A DNA stretch of 64,000 nucleotides. Origin: Alkalimonas cellulosilytica (GTDB taxonomy: Bacteria > Pseudomonadota > Gammaproteobacteria > Enterobacterales > Alteromonadaceae). Below, piece after piece: positions 45,108-52,546 of the stretch. The notes below the pieces were generated by a model. That model ran no database searches. It had not been told where the DNA came from and saw only the letters and a list, made by a program, of their open reading frames with translations. The stretch is from assembly GCF_036325985.1 (NCBI RefSeq), contig NZ_JAUHLI010000007.1:62001-126000 (forward strand), in the 5' to 3' direction. How positions within the stretch are numbered: the stretch's first letter is position 1; each line of letters starts with the position of its first letter. The translations under genes were made by a program, and so were the position numbers.

Positions 45108-46676
45108 TTAACTCAACTGCATCAGCTGCTCTGGCTTGCCTGCTGGCACTGCGAAGCGAGCCAGCACAGAAACGGCTGAATCGGATGTCGCCACCTCTTC
45201 AACCGCAAAAAGTGTCACCTCAGTTTTAGCTGGCGTGATATCAACCAACCCATACCCCCGATATTCGGCATTGGCATACAATAAATGGGGATTGCGGCTC
45301 AGATGCCGCCGTATACCAGCTTTGGTCGCCCGGCTTCGTGAAGTAATGCTGGTGCCGGTAAACTCGGTGGCCAGCACCTTAGATTCCTTGTTATAAGGGT
45401 CCGCATGCACTTTGGCAACCCAATTCTGGTGAATATCCCCCCCCAGCACCATCAGGTTGTCATGGCGACTTTGCTCAAACAGTTGCAATAACTTCGTTCT
45501 GGCCTGTGGGTAACCATCCCAGCTATCACGGTTCATATGTCGCAAGGCTCCGGCATGGTAATTGGCCGGCGTAAAGCGGGTTTGCTGCACCACCAAATGC
45601 CAGCTGGCTTGCTTTGCTTGCCCGGAGAGCATCGCCTGTTCCAGCCAGCCTTCCTGCGCCTCACCGAGCATAGAGCGGTAAGGTTCAGCTTCTGCACAGA
45701 CAGCCGCCACCCCATCCGAAGGCGACTCACCACAATAGGGTGCCGCCCGGTACTGGCGATTATCGAGCAGGTAAAGCCTTGCCAGCGTGCCGATAGTCAA
45801 CGTCTGATACAGCTGCAAAGAACCGTTTTTTAGTAAACCTTCAATGCCCGCAATCAGGCTATTGGCGCGCAGTGGCATGTGCTCATAGAAGGCTTGATAA
45901 GCCGCAGCCCGCAGCCTGGAAATATCGCCCCGCCCCTCGGTTGAGCGCCGGCCAAAATAGTTGTTTTCTACCTCATGATCATCCCAGATGATCAGCCAGG
46001 GGCAAGCGGCATGCATTGCCTGCAAATCCGGATCGGACTTGTAAAGTGCATAACGGTCACGATAATCACTCAGATTACGAATACGTCTTAGCGTATGAGG
46101 TCTGGCTGCCCCCGCGCGGCTGCGGTACTCATAGATGTAATCGCCGACAAAGCATACCAAATCAGGCTGCTGGCCGCGCATATGACGGTAGGCGGTGTAA
46201 TAACCATCTTCATAGCGCTGACAGGAGGCATAAGCCAAACGCAATGAAGATAGTGCCTGTCCTTCTGCGGGCATGGTTCTGGCCCGGCCCATCGGGCTCT
46301 GGTAGCCTGCCACCCGAAAACGATACTGGTACCAGTGGTTCGATTTCAGACCATCCAGTTCCACATGCACTGAATGCGCCAGTGCAGCCAGCGCCACCGC
46401 TTGTCCCTGCCGTACCAGCTTATCCGGCTGGCTGGCATCGAATAGTTCCCACTCGACCATCACATCGTCATCGGTCAGTTGCTCACTGACTAAGCGCGTC
46501 CAAAGCACAAAGCCAGTTGCATCTGGCGAGCCACTGGCAACGCCCAACTGAAAAGGATTGCCCCAAAACACCGGCTGGCGCACTTTACCGGCCACATAGG
46601 GCAAAGCTGCTGCAGCGGCAACCAGCCCCAGCAGCTTGACAAAATCACGACGACGAAAAGTACGCTTATCAGCCAT
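45108..46676 (-). CDS. PhoD-family alkaline phosphatase D, Tat-exported
   Basis: 522 residues with a twin-arginine signal (TFRRRDFVKLLGLVAAAAALP, about 5-25). The mature part has FQLGVASGSPDATGFVLWTRL, FVGDYIYEY, LIIWDDHEVENNYFG and LGGDIHQNWVAKV, the metal-binding motifs of PhoD calcium/iron phosphodiesterases. It should release phosphate from extracellular organic phosphate. It ends 26 bp upstream of gpsA. No Pho box was searched for systematically. Confidence 0.92.
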   Translation of the reverse strand: MADKRTFRRRDFVKLLGLVAAAAALPYVAGKVRQPVFWGNPFQLGVASGSPDATGFVLWTRLVSEQLTDDDVMVEWELFDASQPDKLVRQGQAVALAALAHSVHVELDGLKSNHWYQYRFRVAGYQSPMGRARTMPAEGQALSSLRLAYASCQRYEDGYYTAYRHMRGQQPDLVCFVGDYIYEYRSRAGAARPHTLRRIRNLSDYRDRYALYKSDPDLQAMHAACPWLIIWDDHEVENNYFGRRSTEGRGDISRLRAAAYQAFYEHMPLRANSLIAGIEGLLKNGSLQLYQTLTIGTLARLYLLDNRQYRAAPYCGESPSDGVAAVCAEAEPYRSMLGEAQEGWLEQAMLSGQAKQASWHLVVQQTRFTPANYHAGALRHMNRDSWDGYPQARTKLLQLFEQSRHDNLMVLGGDIHQNWVAKVHADPYNKESKVLATEFTGTSITSRSRATKAGIRRHLSRNPHLLYANAEYRGYGLVDITPAKTEVTLFAVEEVATSDSAVSVLARFAVPAGKPEQLMQLS

Positions 46677-46751
46677 AGACTACTTTTTTAGTAAAGACTG
46701 GTTAGCTTAGCAAATTTCCGGCTTCAGGTAATCAACCTGCAGCGACTTCGC

Positions 46752-48170
46752 TTACTTTGCCACCACAGCCGCAATGCCCCGCGCTGTAAACTGCTGTTGC
46801 AACGCTTGCTTCGCATCCGGATCGCCATGCACAATACGCACCTGCTTCGGCTTGCGCCGCATACGGCATACAAAATTCAATAACCCTTGCTGATCAGCAT
46901 GGGCAGAATAACCAGCCAGGGACAAAATTTCCGCTCTAAGCGCAACACGCTCGCCATCGATGATGACGTAAGCACCGGGTCTGTTGCCAAAACGCTGCAA
47001 TTGCGCCCCAAGAGTGCCGCGTGCCTGAAAACCAACAAAGATCACCTGATGCACCGGGTCCGGCAGCATTTGCTTTAAGTAATTCACCACCCGGCCCCCC
47101 TGGCACATACCGCTGGCGGCAATCACAATGGCCGGCATTTTGGTTTGGGTCAGCCGCTGCACCAACTGCATGTGCTCCGCCGCCGAGTCCACCGTGATTA
47201 ATTGCTCAAAACTCAGCGGATGCCTCCCTGCCGCTACTTTGGCTTTAGCTTCATCGTCCCAGCAGTCTTTCAGCTGACGATAGGCCGTCGTAAAACGAGC
47301 CGCCAGCGGCGAGTCGACAATCACCTTTAATTCATCCCAGCGCAAGTGCTGGTGAATGGGCTGGCCTTTTAACCGGTGAATTAAGCTTTCCAGCTCGTAC
47401 AGCAACTCCTGGGTGCGGCCAATACTAAAGGCCGGAAAAATCACCGTGCCGTTATCCTGCAATGAATGCAGCAAGGCTTGCTTTAAGCGTTTAGTACGTG
47501 CTTTGCGATTCTCATGGTTTTTATCGCCATAAGTGCTTTCAATCACCACCCAGTCAGCCCCGGCCGGTGGCTTCGGTGCAGGCAATAAAGGCGTATAAGG
47601 TGCCCCTAAATCACCCGAAAATACCGTGGTGAACCAACGTCTGGTTGAGGGTGTGCGATGGCGAATTTCCACATAAGCCGAGCCTAGGATATGACCCGCC
47701 ACCTGAAAGCGACACTGCACCTGCAAACCATCAGCCACAGGCAAATCAAGCCAGGTCTTGTAATCCACTGCCACCATTTGCTGCTGCAACAAGGACAAGA
47801 AGGTTTCAATCAGAGCCGGGTCGCGGGTCACGCCCACCTTCAGTGCATCCTCCAGCACCAGTGGCAGCAGCAGTGCTGAGGCTTTGGTACAGTAAATGGG
47901 GCCGCGAAAGCCTGCCGCCAGCAAGTACGGAATACGCCCGACATGATCAATATGCACATGGGTGACCAGCAGCCCCTGAATGCCAGTAAGCGGAAAATCA
48001 ATCGAAGGCTCAGCCGCCGAGCCACCCGGCCCGGTTTCATCGCCCTGAAACAAACCACAATCAACCAGCACACTGTAATCACTGCGCAGCAGGTATTGAT
48101 GGCAAGAGCCAGTGACGCCATCGACGGCGCCGTGGTGGAGGAACTGCGGAAAACTAGTGGAAGTCGACAT
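46752..48170 (-). CDS. Metallo-beta-lactamase/beta-CASP RNA-processing nuclease
   Basis: 472 residues. The metallo-beta-lactamase part has LLVTHVHIDHVGRIPYLLAA (HxHxDH, about 74-79) and VFSGDLGAPYTPLL; the beta-CASP part has STYGDKNHENR, FPAFSIGRTQELLYEL, VDSPLAARFT, VIAASGMCQGGRVVNYL and LAGYSAHADQQGLLNF; C-terminal RIVHGDPDAKQAL completes the RNA-specificity domain. Related to CPSF73-like exonucleases of bacteria. Its leader contains the 7-bp repeat array starting 19 bp before the ATG, so transcription from further upstream would read through that array. Confidence 0.92.
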   Translation of the reverse strand: MSTSTSFPQFLHHGAVDGVTGSCHQYLLRSDYSVLVDCGLFQGDETGPGGSAAEPSIDFPLTGIQGLLVTHVHIDHVGRIPYLLAAGFRGPIYCTKASALLLPLVLEDALKVGVTRDPALIETFLSLLQQQMVAVDYKTWLDLPVADGLQVQCRFQVAGHILGSAYVEIRHRTPSTRRWFTTVFSGDLGAPYTPLLPAPKPPAGADWVVIESTYGDKNHENRKARTKRLKQALLHSLQDNGTVIFPAFSIGRTQELLYELESLIHRLKGQPIHQHLRWDELKVIVDSPLAARFTTAYRQLKDCWDDEAKAKVAAGRHPLSFEQLITVDSAAEHMQLVQRLTQTKMPAIVIAASGMCQGGRVVNYLKQMLPDPVHQVIFVGFQARGTLGAQLQRFGNRPGAYVIIDGERVALRAEILSLAGYSAHADQQGLLNFVCRMRRKPKQVRIVHGDPDAKQALQQQFTARGIAAVVAK

Positions 48171-48188
48171 CCTGTCTGCCTTTTTGGT

Positions 48189-48237
48189 GTTGAATGTTGA
48201 ATGTTGAATGTTGAATGTTGAATGTTGAATGTTGAAT
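48189..48237. repeat. Tandem array of seven GTTGAAT heptads
   Basis: Seven perfect, contiguous copies of GTTGAAT, between the nuclease start codon and the four-helix-bundle gene. Related heptads in the opposite orientation lie at the other side of that gene (48669-48696) and again at 49442-49476. The perfection of the array suggests recent expansion. Confidence 0.95.
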
Positions 48238-48264
48238 CATATGTTAAAATAAATGTGATTTTCA

Positions 48265-48669
48265 ATGTTGCACATGGATTTAATTGCTATGGTTGGAGTT
48301 GTGAATGCCGCTGAGTCAAACTGTATCGTGACGATGTCTTTTGATTTTGCTGTCCGTGTTGTTAAGCTTCAGCAGTTCTTGGTCAAGGAACATAAAGAAT
48401 ACGTTCTATCAAAACAACTACTACGCTCTGGCACCTCTATTGGTGCAAACGTGAATGAAGCCCAATCTGGTCAGTCGAAAGCAGACTTTATCGCCAAAAT
48501 GAGCATAGCCAGTAAAGAAGCGAGAGAAACAAAGTACTGGCTAGAGCTTCTCAGTGAAACCGGCTACCTGGATAAGACTCAACCGCATGTTGTCAGTTTG
48601 CTGACGCAAAGCGAAGCACTAATCAAAATCCTCACAAAAATAGTCAAAAGCAGCCAAGCCGGCTCTTAA
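48265..48669 (+). CDS. Four-helix-bundle protein (23S rRNA intervening-sequence/S23 family)
   Basis: 134 residues. The conserved core FAVRVVKLQQFL, EYVLSKQLLRSGTSIGANVN, QSKADFIAKMSIASKEARET and YWLELLSETGYL is diagnostic of the IVS-encoded four-helix-bundle family, related to the Avd proteins of diversity-generating retroelements. Function is unknown. There is no rRNA gene here, so this is an orphan member. Starts at 48265, 48289 (ATG) or 48301 (GTG) are possible; conservation begins near codon 24. It is flanked on both sides by 7-bp repeats in inverted orientation, and its last 64 bp are duplicated at 49378-49441. Confidence 0.85.
   Translation: MLHMDLIAMVGVVNAAESNCIVTMSFDFAVRVVKLQQFLVKEHKEYVLSKQLLRSGTSIGANVNEAQSGQSKADFIAKMSIASKEARETKYWLELLSETGYLDKTQPHVVSLLTQSEALIKILTKIVKSSQAGS
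48605..48668. repeat. 64-bp perfect direct repeat, copy 1 (3' end of four-helix-bundle gene)
   Basis: Identical over 64 bp to 49378-49441. This copy is the last 21 codons of the four-helix-bundle gene with most of its stop. The two copies bracket the PemK-like toxin-antitoxin pair, and heptad-type repeats follow each copy. Confidence 0.95.
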
Positions 48670-48696
48670 TTCACAATTCACAATTCAACATTCAAA
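48669..48696. repeat. Four heptads after the four-helix-bundle gene, inverted relative to 48189-48237
   Basis: ATTCACA, ATTCACA, ATTCAAC and ATTCAAA follow the stop codon directly. ATTCAAC is the exact reverse complement of GTTGAAT, so an RNA across the gene could pair its two ends. Confidence 0.85.
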
Positions 48697-48709
48697 AAAG
48701 CTCAACACC

Positions 48710-49069
48710 CTAGCCAGCTGTTTTAGCTAAACAATCACAACCAAAGTAGTGACAGAAGTCCAGTTGTAGTTGCTGAAATCGTTTTTGATTTAACTCACCA
48801 TAAGACTTGATAACGACCTGCTTTGAAATAACAAAAGTTTTTCTAACCATAGCTTTAGAGCTTTTTGGCAAAGACCCTGACAAAAAGTCGGCTTGCTCAA
48901 TCAAAGATTCATCTTCATGAAGAACACCAATTTTGCTACTGACGGGAATGCCAACAAAGTCATCAAATGGCAAGTTGTCTTTAAAAACGATAACAGGTCT
49001 TAATTTGATTTCTTGCAAGTCAGAGAAATAAAACTCACAAAGTACAAGCTCTCCTTGCTTTAATTCCAT
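48710..49069 (-). CDS. PemK/MazF-like toxin
   Basis: 119 residues. The start ELKQGELVLCEFYFSDLQEI with KLRPVIVFKDN is the beta-barrel opening of PemK/MazF endoribonucleases (G-x-(V/I) then KxRPVxV); VGIPVSSKIGV and SKAMVRKTFVISKQVV follow. Members cut mRNA and are held inactive by a small antitoxin. Its start overlaps the preceding antitoxin-like gene by 10 bp. The pair is lower in GC than its surroundings and lies between the two 64-bp repeat copies, which suggests transfer. Confidence 0.75.
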   Translation of the reverse strand: MELKQGELVLCEFYFSDLQEIKLRPVIVFKDNLPFDDFVGIPVSSKIGVLHEDESLIEQADFLSGSLPKSSKAMVRKTFVISKQVVIKSYGELNQKRFQQLQLDFCHYFGCDCLAKTAG

Positions 49070-49266
49070 ACCTCATCCTCTTGAGCATCCCTCCATTCCT
49101 CAACCGTGCCTGCAGAGTGATTTGAAATAGCCTGAAGCTCAATATCAAGATTGTTTTCTTGAATAAGAATAACAACCTTTGCGTGCTTGTTTTGCAATCT
49201 CCGGTATTCTTCTGGAATGCGGATAATTCCCCCCTGAATATCAGTTTCAAACTCAATTGCGTACAT
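49060..49266 (-). CDS. Small antitoxin-like protein paired with the PemK-like toxin
   Basis: 68 residues from ATG 49266. MYAIEFETDIQGGIIRIPEE and HAKVVILIQENN resemble small proteins commonly encoded just before PemK/MazF-type toxins; the first part looks like a swapped-hairpin DNA-binding strand set and the acidic tail (WRDAQEDEVW) could block the toxin. A longer frame to 49320 adds 18 residues without support. Overlap of 10 bp with the toxin supports an operon. The antitoxin role is inferred from position and size. Confidence 0.65.
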   Translation of the reverse strand: MYAIEFETDIQGGIIRIPEEYRRLQNKHAKVVILIQENNLDIELQAISNHSAGTVEEWRDAQEDEVWN

Positions 49267-49377
49267 TTTGATTACCTCTGGCTGCCAATCCTTTTCCAAC
49301 ATTCTATACCCTAATCTCAAGCAAGTCGAAATAGAGGCTTAATTTATGAACAGATCCTTGACAATTGACTGGGCTTT

Positions 49378-49441
49378 CGCAAAGCGAAGCACTAATCAAA
49401 ATCCTCACAAAAATAGTCAAAAGCAGCCAAGCCGGCTCTTA
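49378..49441. repeat. 64-bp perfect direct repeat, copy 2 (orphan 3' end)
   Basis: Second copy of the four-helix-bundle 3' end, 773 bp downstream of the first, with no gene attached. It lies between the antitoxin-like gene and the convergent end of the methyltransferase fusion gene. Confidence 0.95.
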
Positions 49442-49476
49442 ACTCACAATTCAACATTCACAATCCAACATTCACC
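49442..49476. repeat. Five degenerate heptads after the second 64-bp repeat
   Basis: ACTCACA, ATTCAAC, ATTCACA, ATCCAAC and ATTCACC follow copy 2 as the heptads at 48669-48696 follow copy 1. The duplicated unit is therefore the gene 3' end plus its heptads. Confidence 0.85.
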
Positions 49477-49485
49477 ATTACTTTC

Positions 49486-50619
49486 TCAACTCTTAAGCTT
49501 TAGCCGTTGCAACAACCGCTGCAAGGGTTTGAGGCCAGAGGGGGCTTTTATGCCCAGCCGTGTTTGTTGAAACTGCTGCAGCTGCTCACGGCCCATAGCT
49601 GCATCGAGCTGCGTTTGTTCCATCTGCCAGTGCAGCAACACCGCCACATAACCACGTTGTTGCAACAGCTTTTGCACGGCTGCATGGTGCTCTGCCGGAA
49701 TAAAGGAGTCGATCACGCAATCCGTCAAGCCATGTTCGGCCAGCCAGAAATCAACCAACTCGGGCAATAAACCAGCACTGATAATACGCTGTGTCACATC
49801 CGCCCAGTCGTACTGGCGCTTGGTTTCCCCGGCAAATTGATACTCCTGATAGCGGGCACAAATCAGGTCCGATAGATGAGCCGGTGCCTGCAATCGGCCA
49901 CGAGCCACCTTGCTGTACAGCAAGTCACCGGAAATCAACACTGCCCGCGATGGCGAGAAAGCTTGTCGTGCCAGTGTGGTCTTGCCAAAACCTGGCGGTT
50001 GCAACAACAAGTAGGCATAGGGCTTTCGTTTTTGTACATGCACCACAAAACGTCTGACTGGATCGGAAGCACGGATCAAACCCGTTCCCTGCAACTTCCA
50101 AGCATAAGGCCTGAGCAAAGTCTCCAGACCTTTTTGGCTTGGAAAGCGAAATGCCTGCCCAGCGATAGACAGCGTGCTCCAGCGCCGCCGACCCACTGCA
50201 ATTCCCTGTTCCAATACCAACATACCGGTGCTGCAAAGACGCTGCATCAACTGCTGAATAAACTGCTTTTTGCCACTGGCATGATGCAAGGATGACAACA
50301 CAATGATATCAAAGGTTTCATCCGGCAATTGCTGCAACTCGAGCTGCTGAAAATCACAGCCCGGATAATTGGATTGCGCCTGCATGATGTTTTCAGCCGA
50401 AGGATCGGTCCCCAGCACACGGGATGCACCGGAAAAATGGGCAAAGCCACACAACAATCCATCGCCGCACATCAGATGCAACACACGCAAGCCTTTCAAA
50501 TCAGGCAAGCGCAGCAGCTCGATGCGTGGCAGTGAGATACCCGAGTGCAAAAACTCGTATTCAGAAGACGCCAGATCAGGATCCAAGCTCAAAACAACCT
50601 CAACCAAAAAGACGATCAC
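49486..50619 (-). CDS. Fusion of SAM methyltransferase-like and P-loop kinase-like domains
   Basis: 377 residues. The N-terminal half (about 1-190) looks like a class I methyltransferase: LRVLHLMCGDGLLCGFAHFS (motif I region), LGTDPSAENI and FDIIVLSSLHHASGKKQF. The C-terminal half begins with YLLLQPPGFGKTTLARQAF, a Walker A (GxxxxGKT) P-loop, and continues with VLISGDLLYSK and CVIDSFIPAEHH, like small nucleoside/sugar kinases of the zeta-toxin or AAA_33 type. I do not recognise the combined protein. It diverges from the gspG-like gene. Confidence 0.65.
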   Translation of the reverse strand: MIVFLVEVVLSLDPDLASSEYEFLHSGISLPRIELLRLPDLKGLRVLHLMCGDGLLCGFAHFSGASRVLGTDPSAENIMQAQSNYPGCDFQQLELQQLPDETFDIIVLSSLHHASGKKQFIQQLMQRLCSTGMLVLEQGIAVGRRRWSTLSIAGQAFRFPSQKGLETLLRPYAWKLQGTGLIRASDPVRRFVVHVQKRKPYAYLLLQPPGFGKTTLARQAFSPSRAVLISGDLLYSKVARGRLQAPAHLSDLICARYQEYQFAGETKRQYDWADVTQRIISAGLLPELVDFWLAEHGLTDCVIDSFIPAEHHAAVQKLLQQRGYVAVLLHWQMEQTQLDAAMGREQLQQFQQTRLGIKAPSGLKPLQRLLQRLKLKS

Positions 50620-50730
50620 CCTCTTTGCCCGCTGGCAGAAGAAACAAACGGCAGCAAGCCAAAGCGGGGGTTACGATAGCACAGGATTCATGTAAAATAC
50701 CCGCATTGTTGTTGAGATAAGGTCTATTTT

Positions 50731-51129
50731 ATGCGTAACCACGGTGTTCGATCGGGCTTTACCCTGATTGAGTTATTGATAGTGATGGTCATTTTAGGCT
50801 TGCTGGCGTCGCTGGTCGCGCCTACGATGTTCTCAAAAGTAGACTCATCCAAGCGCAATACCGCAGAAACCCAGATGCAGATGCTGGCTACATCGCTGGA
50901 TGCCTACCGGCTGGATGTGGGCCGCTACCCGGAACGGCTGGATGAATTGCTGCGCTCCGATGCCCGCAACTGGGATGGTCCCTACCTGCCACGCGAAGTG
51001 CCGCTGGATCCCTGGGATAACCCCTATGTGTATCAGCGCATCAGCAACAATCAGTACAGCTTGAAGAGCCTTGGGGCAGATGGGCGTGAAGGTGGCGAAG
51101 GCGACGACGCCGATATTGTGTACCGCTAA
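50731..51129 (+). CDS. GspG-like major pseudopilin (type II secretion)
   Basis: 132 residues with a class III signal SGFTLIELLIVMVILGLLAS, cleaved before Phe by prepilin peptidase, and a C-terminal acidic calcium-binding-type tail SLGADGREGGEGDDADI, both typical of GspG. GspG builds the pseudopilus of type II secretion. No other gsp genes are nearby, so it is an orphan or belongs to a dispersed system. It converges on the phosphodiesterase gene across a shared hairpin. Confidence 0.82.
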   Translation: MRNHGVRSGFTLIELLIVMVILGLLASLVAPTMFSKVDSSKRNTAETQMQMLATSLDAYRLDVGRYPERLDELLRSDARNWDGPYLPREVPLDPWDNPYVYQRISNNQYSLKSLGADGREGGEGDDADIVYR

Positions 51130-51170
51130 GCAGTGACCACTACGCACATGCCAAAAGTTGTTTAAACTTC

Positions 51171-51187
51171 GGGGCGCTTAGCGCCCC
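51171..51187. terminator. Hairpin in the convergent gspG-like/phosphodiesterase gap
   Basis: GGGGCGC and GCGCCCC are perfect arms around TTA, which is the phosphodiesterase stop codon on the other strand. The GC-rich stem fits a bidirectional terminator, but U-tracts are weak on both sides. Confidence 0.55.
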
Positions 51188-52119
51188 TTAGCATTCATAT
51201 CATCGCCACAAAAATAAGCCACACCCCATTGCTGCAAGCGCATAATCGCGGACTGTGGCACCACTCCACCAGACCAGGCGCAGAGCAAAATACCGGCTTC
51301 CTGACAGGCAGCCACCGTGTGTTCATTCACATCACTAAAATGAACAAACCAACCGCTTCCCCCCTGTTTGGCAATCGACGCCGCCAGCTGCTCTGCGGCC
51401 GATCCCGGATACCGCTGTGGATGATGGGCCCCAGGCCAAAGCCCGCCGCCAAGCTTCGCCGCCTCAGTCAGGATCTGTTGCCGGCGAAGGGAGGGCTCCG
51501 GGGTTAGCGGGTTGGCCGGCATCAACCCAAGCCAGGGCAATGGATGAGTGGTGTACCAGCGCGGACGGCTGCTGTGCTGGCCCAGCCAGTTGAGCGCATC
51601 CCAATGAAAGCTGCAAAACACAGTGTGCGCTGCGGCTTGCTCGTTCGCAATCTCTGCCAAAACCTTGCGCGCCAAAGGCAACCAGGCCTGTGCTTCGCGC
51701 TCTGGCACCGGCGTTTTTAGCTCAGCCACACACAAAAAATCGGCCCGCTGCCGGCACAGTGCCAATAACTCGCGAAACAAGGGAATACGGGCATCAGGGA
51801 TATCGGCTTTTAGCGGATGCGCCTTGGCATACAAGCTGGCCGGCTTTTGCTCACCAATGCGGTACTGTTGCAGCTCGGCATAGCTTAGCTCATGGATAGC
51901 AGCAGTCGGGCCCTGCTCAGGCAGCCAGTAACCATCCTGGTGGCGGCAAAAGCCCCGGTTTAGCCGGCCATCGTGGTGCAGCACCAGGGCTCCATCTGCT
52001 GTCAGGCGAAGGTCGCACTCAATCCCTGCGCAGCTGGGCTGTTCAAGGGCAAACTGAAAAGCTGCCAGGCTATTTTCCGGCATCAGACCAGCAAAACCCC
52101 GGTGGGCAATTAATTGCAT
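51178..52119 (-). CDS. Glycerophosphodiester phosphodiesterase family protein
   Basis: Hydrolyses glycerophosphodiesters to glycerol 3-phosphate and an alcohol. 313 residues with the family start MQLIAHRGFAGLMPENSLAA (catalytic HR), GIECDLRLTADGALVLHHDG with the metal-binding ExD and HD, and late NEHTVAACQEAGILLCAWS. No signal peptide, so cytoplasmic (UgpQ-like). The first codons of this gene recur as fragments at 54487-54506 and 59353-59411. The region upstream of its start holds the hipBA island. Confidence 0.92.
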   Translation of the reverse strand: MQLIAHRGFAGLMPENSLAAFQFALEQPSCAGIECDLRLTADGALVLHHDGRLNRGFCRHQDGYWLPEQGPTAAIHELSYAELQQYRIGEQKPASLYAKAHPLKADIPDARIPLFRELLALCRQRADFLCVAELKTPVPEREAQAWLPLARKVLAEIANEQAAAHTVFCSFHWDALNWLGQHSSRPRWYTTHPLPWLGLMPANPLTPEPSLRRQQILTEAAKLGGGLWPGAHHPQRYPGSAAEQLAASIAKQGGSGWFVHFSDVNEHTVAACQEAGILLCAWSGGVVPQSAIMRLQQWGVAYFCGDDMNAKGR

Positions 52120-52188
52120 TTAAACTCCCGAAATGCGCCTATTAGGTAGCTAATTTTCATCCATCAACGGGCTCCTGCCCTAACACGT

Positions 52189-52213
52189 TTCGGGATCTGC
52201 CCCCGAAGGTTAC
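52189..52213. repeat. Family 2 palindrome, copy A
   Basis: TTCGGGATCTGCCCCCGAAGG: TTCGGG and CCCGAA are inverted arms. Related copies at 52371, 54241, 59425 and 61242. Confidence 0.65.
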
Positions 52214-52321
52214 CAGGGTTCATCCCATTATACTGCCTTAGCAAAAATTTGCAGCTGATGGCTTTGGTGGCAAAGGTCAACACGCCCTAGTTAGTTTCCA
52301 TCCCGAAACGGCATCCCTGCG

Positions 52322-52351
52322 CTAGTACCCGCCTTTCAGGACGGGCACTAA
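52322..52351. repeat. REP-like palindrome, family 1, copy 3
   Basis: TAGTACCCGCC and GGACGGGCACTA pair around TTTCA. It lies upstream of hipBA in the opposite orientation to copy 4, which lies just after hipA, so the two bracket the module. Confidence 0.75.
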
Positions 52352-52370
52352 CGAATTCTAATTCGTGGTG

Positions 52371-52392
52371 CTTCGGGATCTGACCACGAAGG
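52371..52392. repeat. Family 2 palindrome, copy B
   Basis: CTTCGGGATCTGACCACGAAGG, one mismatch in the arms relative to copy A, 182 bp after it. Confidence 0.6.
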
Positions 52393-52435
52393 CTCCTCGT
52401 TCCCCGTAGGTTCAATCAAGCCCAACACCTATTAT

Positions 52436-52503
52436 TACGCCATAGCGTATATAAACACAAATTACGCTCTAGCGCATATTGACAAAATTTACGGTAAGGC
52501 GTA
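52436..52503 (+). promoter_or_regulatory. Three evenly spaced palindromic operators of hipBA
   Basis: TACGCCATAGCGTA (52436-52449), TACGCTCTAGCGCA (52463-52476) and TACGGTAAGGCGTA (52490-52503) are half-site pairs TACGC-N4-GCGTA with start-to-start spacing of exactly 27 bp. The third lies in the -10 region. HipB-type antitoxins repress their own operon by binding several such palindromes; the assignment is by analogy with E. coli hipBA. Confidence 0.75.
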
Positions 52504-52507
52504 TACA
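52479..52507 (+). promoter_or_regulatory. hipBA promoter
   Basis: TTGACA (52479-52484) and TATACA (52502-52507) separated by 17 bp form a near-consensus sigma70 promoter overlapping operator 3 and adjoining operator 2, so repressor binding would block it. Confidence 0.8.
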
Positions 52508-52546
52508 TTGGTAATGAAGTACATCCAACAAGGTGGAATGTGTTTG

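Larger units (their letters stand above)
52120..52546. other. Repeat-rich region between phosphodiesterase gene and hipB
   Basis: No gene seen in 427 bp. It contains two hairpin repeats of family 2 (52189-52213 and 52371-52392), one REP-like palindrome of family 1 (52322-52351), then the hipBA operators (52436-52503) and promoter (52479-52507). Confidence 0.75.

Noticed and set aside
48189..48237. CRISPR-like array
   Set aside because: Units are contiguous 7-mers with no spacers and no cas genes.
47840..48265. 141-codon minus-strand frame that reads the heptads as a peptide repeat
   Set aside because: Overlaps the metallo-beta-lactamase nuclease gene in another frame; the peptide repeat is only the translation of the 7-bp array.
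52380..52435. Possible tRNA or riboswitch before hipB
   Set aside because: The hairpins are explained by the two dispersed palindrome families and the operators; no tRNA-like cloverleaf can be drawn.
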